Assembly (NCBI GenBank): GCA_964458265.1
Contig: CAYWIF010000007.1
Span: 39,196-103,195 of the forward strand
Source: JAGVSR01 sp964458265
GTDB taxonomy: Bacteria > Pseudomonadota > Alphaproteobacteria > Rhizobiales > Hyphomicrobiaceae
Reading direction: 5' to 3'
DNA length: 64,000 nt
Shown piece by piece: positions 57,906 through 64,000 of the stretch. Position 1 is the stretch's first letter. Each line of letters begins with the position of its first letter. The notes beneath the pieces are model-generated. The model saw only the letters and a list, made by a program, of their open reading frames with translations. It did no database searches and was not told where the DNA came from. A program made the translations under genes and the position numbers.

Positions 57906-58958
57906 CTAACCGCCGGTGACGCTCATGTGGCGCGCCACGGCCGGCTTTTTCGTCGATCTATCGATGATGAAATCGTGGCCTTTCGGCTTGCGGGCGATGG
58001 CGGCATCGATCGCTTCCATGAGGACGCGATCATGGGGCGAGGCACGCAGGGGCGCGCGCAAATCGGCGGCGTCTTCCTGGCCGAGGCACATATAGAGCGT
58101 GCCCGTGCAGGTCAGCCGCACGCGGTTGCAGCTTTCGCAAAAATTGTGCGTGAGGGGCGTGATGAAGCCGAGGCGGCCGCCCGTCTCCTTGACGCGCACG
58201 TATCTCGCCGGACCGCCGGTGCGGTAGGGGATATCTTCGAGCGTCCAGCGGTCGAGAAGGCGGGAGCGGACAAGCGAAAGCGGCAAATACTGGTCCGTGC
58301 GGTCGGCTTCGATTTCGCCGAGCGGCATCGTTTCGATGAGGGTCAGATCGGCGCCGCGTCCGTGGGCGAAGCGGATCAAATCGTCGATCTCGTGTTCGTT
58401 GACGCCCTTCAGCGCCACGGCATTGATCTTGAGCTTGAGGCCCGCCTCCTCGGCGGCATCGAGGCCGCGCAGCACCGTTGCAAGGTCGCCCCACCGGGTG
58501 ATGGCCCGGAATTTGACCGGGTCGAGCGTGTCGATCGATACATTGACGCGCTCAACGCCGCATTCCTTCAGGCCGGAAGCATACTTCGCGAGCTGGCTGC
58601 CGTTGGTGGTCAGGGTCAATTCGTCGAGCAGTCCGGCGTCGAGGTGGCGCGAAAGCGCGCGGAAAAGCCAGAGGATGTTTTTGCGGACCAGCGGCTCGCC
58701 GCCGGTGATGCGCAACTTGCGAACGCCGCGAGCCACGAAGGCGGAGCAGAGGCGATCGAGTTCCTCCAGGGTCAGCAAATCCTGCTTGGGCAGGAAAGTC
58801 ATGTGTTCGGACATGCAATAGACGCAGCGGAAGTCGCAGCGATCCGTCACCGAGACGCGCAGGTAGGTGATCGCGCGGCCGAACGGGTCGACCAAACCGG
58901 GTGATTGTTCGATGTCTGGAGCGGTATCCACCGAGTGCCTTTCTACGAGCCACGCCAT
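57906..58958 (-). CDS. moaA: GTP 3',8-cyclase (molybdenum cofactor synthesis)
   Basis: MoaA (350 residues) is a radical-SAM enzyme that opens the molybdopterin pathway. The SAM cluster cysteines are C41, C45 and C48 (CDFRCVYC). The second cluster lies in FCESCNRVRLTCTG, with cysteines at the expected spacing, and the protein ends in the required Gly-Gly (SVTGG). It is on its own, upstream of the unknown gene at 57106. No other moa gene is in the window. Confidence 0.97.
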   Translation of the reverse strand: MAWLVERHSVDTAPDIEQSPGLVDPFGRAITYLRVSVTDRCDFRCVYCMSEHMTFLPKQDLLTLEELDRLCSAFVARGVRKLRITGGEPLVRKNILWLFRALSRHLDAGLLDELTLTTNGSQLAKYASGLKECGVERVNVSIDTLDPVKFRAITRWGDLATVLRGLDAAEEAGLKLKINAVALKGVNEHEIDDLIRFAHGRGADLTLIETMPLGEIEADRTDQYLPLSLVRSRLLDRWTLEDIPYRTGGPARYVRVKETGGRLGFITPLTHNFCESCNRVRLTCTGTLYMCLGQEDAADLRAPLRASPHDRVLMEAIDAAIARKPKGHDFIIDRSTKKPAVARHMSVTGG

Positions 58959-59163
58959 ATTCGGGGAGACTGGGGGCTTCCCTCTCTATCTAGCAACCCT
59001 CCGGGGTCTTGCAAGGCCAGCCCAAACGCAGGCGGCGGCCGCCGCCCCCGGGGGCAACCGCGCTTGTCCATGACGATCCGCCACGCTAGTGGTAACCCCC
59101 AAATATCGCAACGATCCGGGCGTGATGCGCAGCCGCCACCGTTCCGGACACCGGGGGGAAGGC

Positions 59164-60858
59164 ATGACCGACACAAATGCAACGCCGGACGAAACCGGCG
59201 TGGGACTGCTTGATCGTGAGCGGATCATCGCCAAATCGGGCTTCAATCGCTGGATGGTGCCTCCGGCGGCGCTGTGCATTCATCTTTGCATCGGCATGGC
59301 CTACGGCTTTTCCGTCTTCTGGAAGCCGCTTGAAGGCGTACTGACGGGTTCGGACGGCAAGCCGCTTCCCTTGTGCTCGGAAGGTGCGACCACGTTTTCC
59401 GAAAAGGCGGCCGGAACGCTGACCGCACTGACGGCGACGGACTGCAACTGGAGCCAGTTCGATCTCGGGTGGATGTACACGTTCTTCTTTGTGCTGCTCG
59501 GTGTCTCGGCGGCGATCTGGGGCGGCTGGCTGGAGCGGGCGGGTCCACGCAAGGCGGGTTTCGTTTCGACCATGTGCTGGTGCGGCGGGCTGCTGATCTC
59601 CGCGCTCGGCGTTTACACGCATCAACTTTGGATGCTGTGGCTCGGCTCCGGCGTGATCGGCGGAATTGGCCTGGGACTGGGCTACATCTCTCCCGTTTCG
59701 ACACTGATCAAGTGGTTCCCCGACCGGCGCGGCATGGCGACCGGCATGGCCATCATGGGCTTCGGCGGCGGCGCGATGATCGGATCGCCGCTGGCCACGG
59801 CGCTGATGGGTATCTTCAAGACCGACTCCAATGCCGGTGTCTGGGAAACATTCGTCGCCATGGCGGCGATCTATCTCGTGTTCATGCTGATCGGCACGTT
59901 CGGCTATCGCGTGCCGCCGTCGGGCTGGAAGCCGGAAGGCTGGACGCCGCCCGCGAATTCCAACGCCATGATTTCCTCGCAGCACGTGCATTTGAAGGAC
60001 GCGCACAAGACACCGCAGTTCTGGATGCTCTGGATCGTGCTGTGCATGAACGTGTCGGCGGGAATCGGCATCATCGGCGCGGCGTCGCCAATGCTACAGG
60101 AAACATTCGGCGGGGCGCTGGCGGGTGCAGCCGGCGTCGGGTACCTCGACATGAAGAAAGATGCGGCGATGGCCGCAACGGCGGCGGCCGTGGGCGCCGG
60201 GTTCGTGGGGCTCATTTCGCTGTTCAACATCTTCGGCCGGATCGTGTGGGCGTCGTCGTCGGACAATCTCGGTCGCAAGGTCACATACTTCATCTTCTTC
60301 ACGCTTGGCGCGGCGCTCTATGTGCTCGCGTCGTTCGCGGCGGATTGGAAGAGCCTTGCACTCTTCGTCGGCGCGTTCTGCATCATCGCGTCGATGTACG
60401 GGGGCGGCTTTGCGACCATTCCGGCGTATCTGGCCGATATTTTCGGCACGCAATTCGTGGGCGCTATCCATGGACGTCTGCTGACGGCGTGGTCGACGGC
60501 GGGCATCATCGGGCCGGTGATCGTTAACTATCTGCACGATACGCGTATCGCGGCGGGCGTGTCGCCCGATCAGGTCTATGGGCCGATCTTCTACATTCTC
60601 GCCGGCATGCTGGTGGTCGGGTTCGTGGCCAATCTTCTGGTGAGGCCGGTCAATCCGAAATGGCACATGACAGAGGCCGATCTGGCTGCCGAACGCGCCA
60701 AGCTGCATGAGAAGTCGGCCGTCGCGCAAACCGGCTCGTTCGGCATCGGCAAGGGCGGGCTCGACGGCAAGGCGGCGGCGTTCTGGCTGCTCGTTGGCAT
60801 TCCCCTTGCGTGGGGCGTGTGGAAGACCGTGGAGAAGGCGCTGGTGCTGTTCCAGTAA
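59164..60858 (+). CDS. OFA-family MFS transporter (oxalate/formate antiporter-like)
   Basis: The protein has 564 residues. It is an MFS carrier with about 12 helices and the OFA hallmark YGFSVFWKPL in helix 1, a large N-terminal periplasmic insertion after it, and RRGMATGMAIMGFGGGAMIG in the middle. The family includes oxalate/formate antiporters and monocarboxylate carriers, so an organic acid is the likely substrate. The start at 59164 has GGGGGGAAGG immediately upstream. A small membrane protein gene follows after 53 bp and could be an accessory subunit. Confidence 0.9.
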   Translation: MTDTNATPDETGVGLLDRERIIAKSGFNRWMVPPAALCIHLCIGMAYGFSVFWKPLEGVLTGSDGKPLPLCSEGATTFSEKAAGTLTALTATDCNWSQFDLGWMYTFFFVLLGVSAAIWGGWLERAGPRKAGFVSTMCWCGGLLISALGVYTHQLWMLWLGSGVIGGIGLGLGYISPVSTLIKWFPDRRGMATGMAIMGFGGGAMIGSPLATALMGIFKTDSNAGVWETFVAMAAIYLVFMLIGTFGYRVPPSGWKPEGWTPPANSNAMISSQHVHLKDAHKTPQFWMLWIVLCMNVSAGIGIIGAASPMLQETFGGALAGAAGVGYLDMKKDAAMAATAAAVGAGFVGLISLFNIFGRIVWASSSDNLGRKVTYFIFFTLGAALYVLASFAADWKSLALFVGAFCIIASMYGGGFATIPAYLADIFGTQFVGAIHGRLLTAWSTAGIIGPVIVNYLHDTRIAAGVSPDQVYGPIFYILAGMLVVGFVANLLVRPVNPKWHMTEADLAAERAKLHEKSAVAQTGSFGIGKGGLDGKAAAFWLLVGIPLAWGVWKTVEKALVLFQ

Positions 60859-60911
60859 CCTAATGGACAAGCTAGCTGCGCGTCCTCCGCCCGGTCGCGA
60901 GAGGCGGGGTC

Positions 60912-61247
60912 ATGCGTTTAGGCCGATGCGGCGCGCTTGTTGGAAGTGTTGTTGTGGCGCTTGCTGTGTGCGGCTCTGAGACCGCGCGCTCGGCGGTTGG
61001 GATAGAGGCGCCGGCAACATCGAAGCGTGCGTTCCAGGTTCTGCCGAAAGAGCATCCGGCGACCGGCTATACGCAGAAATCACGATTTGATTTACGGCGA
61101 CCTGTCGTTGTGAAATCCGGCCGGGCGAATGCTCAGATTCGCAAAGGCCTCATGCAGGCTGCGGCCATTTTAATTGCTGGATTGATCGGCCTCATCGTTC
61201 TCAGCTACCGCATCTACGGGCGATTGCAGGGCAGGGCTGCGAGATAG
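60912..61247 (+). CDS. Small signal-anchored membrane protein
   Basis: The protein has 111 residues with a signal-like N-terminus (MRLGRCGALVGSVVVALAVC), a basic middle (KRAFQVLPKEHPATGYTQKS) and one strong helix near the C-terminus (LMQAAAILIAGLIGLIVLSY), followed by a basic tail. It lies just after the OFA transporter on the same strand. Small membrane partners of OFA-type carriers exist, so this may be one. The last 34 bp overlap the convergent gene at 61214. Confidence 0.5.
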   Translation: MRLGRCGALVGSVVVALAVCGSETARSAVGIEAPATSKRAFQVLPKEHPATGYTQKSRFDLRRPVVVKSGRANAQIRKGLMQAAAILIAGLIGLIVLSYRIYGRLQGRAAR

Positions 61248-61870
61248 GTCAGCAGCGGCGTTGCGGGATCAGCCGCTTGCGGCAGTTCCTTGATGGCATT
61301 GGGAAGGTTCAAGTCACGGGGAAAGACGGATGGACCGTTGCCCGGCGGAATGTCGCTGCACGCCCTGACGACAATGCGCAGCTCGGTGAAGTACTGGGCG
61401 GCCTGCTGGAACACGGTCCAGGTCTCGCGCGACGGCGACCACATCGGGACGAGGACGATGCGCGCGGGCGTTCGGGCCGCGAAAGCGAGTCCCTTGCCGA
61501 GCGAGACGGGATCGTTCGCGTCCACCCTGATGGCAAGAAGCGAGACGGGCGCCGCCGGCTGCAATTGGGTCGCCAGGGCGCTTAGCACTTCGGTGTCGCC
61601 GGTTGGGTCATAAGGAAACCGGTCTTCGCCCACGACATCCCAGGCTATGATTTCGCCTTCGCCGTCGCGCGCCAATCGTGCGGCGATTTCGGGCCGCGTG
61701 TAGTCGAACCCGGCCGTCAGGATGGCGACGGGAACGCGGTTGCCCGGTTCGATGGCGGGCGGAACTTTCGGGTCGGCTGCTAGAACGGCTGAGCATACCG
61801 GCAACAGAGCCGCGGCGAGTGCCGCCACGAGGGTGCTGCCGCTGCGGGCAAGGGGTGTGACTTGGGGCAT
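61214..61870 (-). CDS. Exported subtilase-like protein lacking catalytic residues
   Basis: The protein has 218 residues with a signal peptide (MPQVTPLARSGSTLVAALAA, ending near VLAAD). The mature part follows the outline of a subtilisin-like (S8) fold: VAILTAGFDYTRPEIAARL in the place of the DTG strand, then IIAWDVVGEDRFPYDPTGD, IVLVPMWSPSR and LRIVVRACSD. The catalytic Asp (DTG, here TAG) and His (HGT, here DTE) are absent, and the segment with the Ser loop is missing. I infer a dead or re-purposed protease fold. It may be a binding protein or inhibitor. It overlaps the end of the gene at 60912 by 34 bp. Confidence 0.6.
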   Translation of the reverse strand: MPQVTPLARSGSTLVAALAAALLPVCSAVLAADPKVPPAIEPGNRVPVAILTAGFDYTRPEIAARLARDGEGEIIAWDVVGEDRFPYDPTGDTEVLSALATQLQPAAPVSLLAIRVDANDPVSLGKGLAFAARTPARIVLVPMWSPSRETWTVFQQAAQYFTELRIVVRACSDIPPGNGPSVFPRDLNLPNAIKELPQAADPATPLLTYLAALPCNRP

Positions 61871-62052
61871 GATCCGCCGTTCGCTCGTTGTCGCCGACCC
61901 GTTAAATGACCTCCAATTCGACCGTGCGGCAAGCCGTGACGTCGCCGGATGGTGCTTCATCCACCGATCGGCCGTTTGAGAACACCGAACGGTCTCGTTA
62001 TAAGGTGCCCGGCCGGCGGAAGACCGGGTCCGGTGGAGACGAGGGGGCTTTC

Positions 62053-63180
62053 GTGACGCGCATTTCCCGCCGCAAGTTCGTTGCCGGAGCCGCAAGCGGT
62101 GGCGCCGGGCTCGCTGCCGCCGCCTGCGGCGAGAGCGGCCCGGCGGCTCCGGCAATTGTTTCCGAGCAGCCGGAACTGCGCTGGCGCATGACGTCGAGCT
62201 TCCCGCCGTCGCTCGACACAATCCACGGCGCCGCCAAGGTGTTCGCCAAGGCCGTCGCGGACATGACCGACGGCCGCTTTCAAATTCAGGTGTTCGCAGC
62301 CGGCGAGATCGTCGGAGGATTGCAGGCGGCGGATGCCGTGACGGACGGCACGGTGGAGAGCGCGCATACGGCGTCCTACTACTACTGGGGCAAAGATCCG
62401 ACGTTTGCATTGGCGACCGGCGTGCCGTTCGGCCTCAATTCGCGGATGCAGAACGCGTGGATGTGGGAGGGGGGCGGCGTCGAACTGATGAACGCCTTCT
62501 ATCAGCGCTACAACATCTATGGGCTTCCCGGTGGCAACTCGGGCGCGCAGATGGGCGGGTGGTACCGGCGTGAGATCAATTCGCCAGAGGATTGGAAGGG
62601 GCTCAAAATCCGCATCGGCGGATTTGGCGGTGCGATCCTCGCCAAGCTCGGCGCGGTGCCGACGCAGATCGCGGCAGCGGACATTTATCCGGCGCTGGAG
62701 AAGGGCACCATCGACGCGGCGGAATGGGTCGGCCCTTACGACGACGAGAAGCTCGGGTTCGCGCAGGTCGCAAAGTATTATTATTACCCCGGCTGGTGGG
62801 AAGGGCAGGCGATGCTGCACTTCTTCTTCAATCTGGAAAAATGGAATGCCTTGCCGCCTGGTTATCAGGCTGTCATGCGCGCGGCGGCGCATACCGCGAA
62901 CACCATCATGATGGCGCGCTACGACATGCAGAACCCGCCGGCCCTGAAATCTCTGGCGCAGAACGGCGCGCTCTTGCGGCCGTTCTCGAAAGAGGTGCTC
63001 GATGCGTGTTTTGCCGCGTCGAATGCCGTTTATGCCGAATTGTCGGCGAAGAACGCCGATTTCAAGGCCGGTTACGAGGCGATGACTAAGGTGCGCCGCA
63101 ATGGATTCCTGTGGCACCAGCTTTCCGAGCACACGATGGATACGTACATGATGATCCTGCAGCGCGAAGGGAAGCTGTAG
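62053..63180 (+). CDS. TRAP transporter solute-binding protein with Tat signal
   Basis: The protein has 375 residues and belongs to the DctP family. The Tat-type signal SRRKFVAGAASGG is followed by a cysteine in AAAACGES, so it could be a lipoprotein. The mature protein has LRWRMTSSFPPSLDTIHGAA at the start, ALEKGTIDAAEWVGPYDDEK and the usual solute-pocket residues, and is close to the C4-dicarboxylate/keto-acid TRAP family. The GTG at 62053 with GAGGGGG upstream begins the Tat signal. No dctQ or dctM membrane genes follow: the next gene is dsbB on the other strand, so this is an orphan binding protein. Confidence 0.9.
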   Translation: MTRISRRKFVAGAASGGAGLAAAACGESGPAAPAIVSEQPELRWRMTSSFPPSLDTIHGAAKVFAKAVADMTDGRFQIQVFAAGEIVGGLQAADAVTDGTVESAHTASYYYWGKDPTFALATGVPFGLNSRMQNAWMWEGGGVELMNAFYQRYNIYGLPGGNSGAQMGGWYRREINSPEDWKGLKIRIGGFGGAILAKLGAVPTQIAAADIYPALEKGTIDAAEWVGPYDDEKLGFAQVAKYYYYPGWWEGQAMLHFFFNLEKWNALPPGYQAVMRAAAHTANTIMMARYDMQNPPALKSLAQNGALLRPFSKEVLDACFAASNAVYAELSAKNADFKAGYEAMTKVRRNGFLWHQLSEHTMDTYMMILQREGKL

Positions 63181-63190
63181 GTGAGACGCC

Positions 63191-63784
63191 CTATTTCAGC
63201 AGCGCGTAGGAGTCCGTGTGGCACTCGCCCAAACCGCACTGCAGAATCACCGCCGCGAAGTTGATGGCGCACAGCGCGATGACATAGATGCTCAAGGCCG
63301 CAGCGACGCGTGCAAGCCATGGGTCAGATGAGATTTGCGTGCCTTCGAGATGGTCGTCGCTGCCGAGAACCGTCAGCTTCAGAGCATAGCCGGTGAGGAT
63401 CGCGACCGCGATCAGGATCGACCATACCGGCATGTGAAGTCCCAATATGGCGGTGCCGATGTAGGCGTGGCCAGGGCGCGGATAGATGTCGAGCAGCGTC
63501 TGGCGCACAGAGACAATAAGCAGAAAGATCGCAAAGAGGAGGCTCAGACCGGTATTGCGGTAGCTGAACCCGTGGCGAAAATTCAAAATTATGCCGAAGG
63601 CCACGCCGAACAGCGCAACACGTTCGAGGAGGCAGAGCGGGCAGGGGAGTTCGCCGTAAACGAACTGCATCGTCATGGCAGCGGTGAGAATGCCGGCGAT
63701 GATCGTCAGCATCATCAGCAAAAAGGTGTGATTGAGGATCACAGCCAAGCCGGCCGGATGAGAAGGCGTGGCGGGCCCGGTCAT
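63191..63784 (-). CDS. dsbB: Disulfide bond formation protein B
   Basis: DsbB (197 residues) is the quinone-coupled membrane oxidase of DsbA-type disulfide formation. The first redox pair C48-C51 lies in LPCPLC in the first periplasmic loop. The second pair may be C186 and C191 in QCGLGECHTD near the C-terminus, a placement unlike the usual second loop. Five or so hydrophobic segments are visible. It overlaps the small membrane gene upstream by 4 bp. Confidence 0.85.
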   Translation of the reverse strand: MTGPATPSHPAGLAVILNHTFLLMMLTIIAGILTAAMTMQFVYGELPCPLCLLERVALFGVAFGIILNFRHGFSYRNTGLSLLFAIFLLIVSVRQTLLDIYPRPGHAYIGTAILGLHMPVWSILIAVAILTGYALKLTVLGSDDHLEGTQISSDPWLARVAAALSIYVIALCAINFAAVILQCGLGECHTDSYALLK

Positions 63785-63999
63785 GTGCGGGCCGTCTTCG
63801 GTGGATGAGGTTGCGTGGCGGGAGCCTCCGTCGAAATCCACGGCATGCGGAAGCCATACTCTGGACTATAAATCTCCCACAGGAACAGCCAAACGGCGAG
63901 AGCAAGACAGGCCGCGATCGCCGCCAGCGCACCGCGGTCGCGGCCGAGCCAGCCCAAGATCAGCGCGAGCGTCAGGGTTGCGAAGACGGCGGCCATCAT
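63781..63999 (-). CDS. Small two-helix membrane protein (5' end at window edge)
   Basis: A reading frame of 72 residues ends in an ATGA overlap with dsbB. It has two hydrophobic segments (AVFATLTLALILGWLG and ALAAIAACLALAVWLFLWEI) and a Pro/Thr-rich cytoplasmic or periplasmic tail. The open frame may extend beyond position 64000, so the true start is unknown. It is probably co-translated with dsbB. Function unknown. Confidence 0.5.
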   Translation of the reverse strand: MMAAVFATLTLALILGWLGRDRGALAAIAACLALAVWLFLWEIYSPEYGFRMPWISTEAPATQPHPPKTART

Positions 64000-64000
64000 G

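Noticed and set aside
60863..60979. Cys-rich 38-codon frame starting ATGGACAAG after the OFA gene
   Set aside because: Overlaps the better-supported small membrane gene at 60912 in another frame, and composition suggests a shadow.

Overview
The window is about 64 kb of high-GC DNA from a draft alphaproteobacterial chromosome, most likely Hyphomicrobiales. The evidence is gene content and local order: hslVU divergent from hisB-DUF2628-hisH, ispA/mtgA/rpmF close to phaR-phaA-phaB, metX-metW behind a SAM-II riboswitch, an LsrB/VtlR-type LysR regulator, CpdR, PhaR, the GTTC-N7-GTTC form of the SOS box, and FtsX with a long cytoplasmic leader. There are no rRNA or tRNA genes, no CRISPR array, no insertion sequence, and no sign of a phage or plasmid. 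Two runs of exactly 100 N (27763-27862 and 31015-31114) are scaffold joins, and each affects how the neighbouring sequence should be read.

Layout. 0-10.6 kb: gluQ, a FeeM/GNAT-like acyltransferase, leuC, an lsrB-type regulator, an exported SMP-30-like protein, a two-component system flanked by two PepSY proteins, trxB and an alpha/beta hydrolase. 10.8-16.7 kb: two HExxH-type proteins, leuD, gloA, a DUF2244 protein, nth coupled to an exported beta-helix protein, and hisF. 16.7-25.3 kb: an MFS/TetR pair sharing two matching operators, a UPF0060 protein, proBA, the fatty-acid cis/trans isomerase cti, and an exported lipase. 25.7-32.2 kb: hslUV, hisB, DUF2628, hisH, ispA, mtgA split by a gap, and rpmF. 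32.4-41 kb: a small membrane protein, a PAS-GGDEF-EAL protein, phaR/phaA/phaB, a glycosyltransferase, and a NYN-domain protein with a LOTUS-like region. 41-48.7 kb: a DUF985 cupin, gloB, a methyltransferase, metW-metX, hisC-tyrA-chaC, and an unknown gene. 48.9-64 kb: adenosylcobalamin-dependent nrdJ with a triple SOS element, a PlsC-family acyltransferase, a YdcF-family protein, ftsEX, hpt, cpdR, a sarcosine-oxidase-like flavoenzyme, moaA, an OFA-family transporter, a catalytically dead subtilase-like protein, an orphan TRAP solute-binding protein, and dsbB.

How the genes fit together. Most of the window is housekeeping: leucine (leuC, leuD), histidine (hisB, hisH, hisF, hisC, now scattered), proline (proBA), methionine (metXW) and tyrosine (tyrA) synthesis, polyhydroxybutyrate metabolism, methylglyoxal and glutathione chemistry (gloA, gloB, chaC), cell division and peptidoglycan (ftsEX, mtgA). 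The parts most worth a second look are regulatory. They are the PepSY-flanked two-component system whose sensor carries a His-rich periplasmic loop, the pair of near-identical 15-bp operators between the MFS and TetR genes, the triple GTTC repeat upstream of nrdJ, the SAM-II riboswitch plus terminator before metX, and the 16-bp direct repeat between phaR and phaA. I see no complete undescribed multi-gene system. The best candidates for new biology are the PepSY/His-rich sensor locus, the exported subtilase-like protein that has lost its catalytic residues, and the NYN/LOTUS protein.
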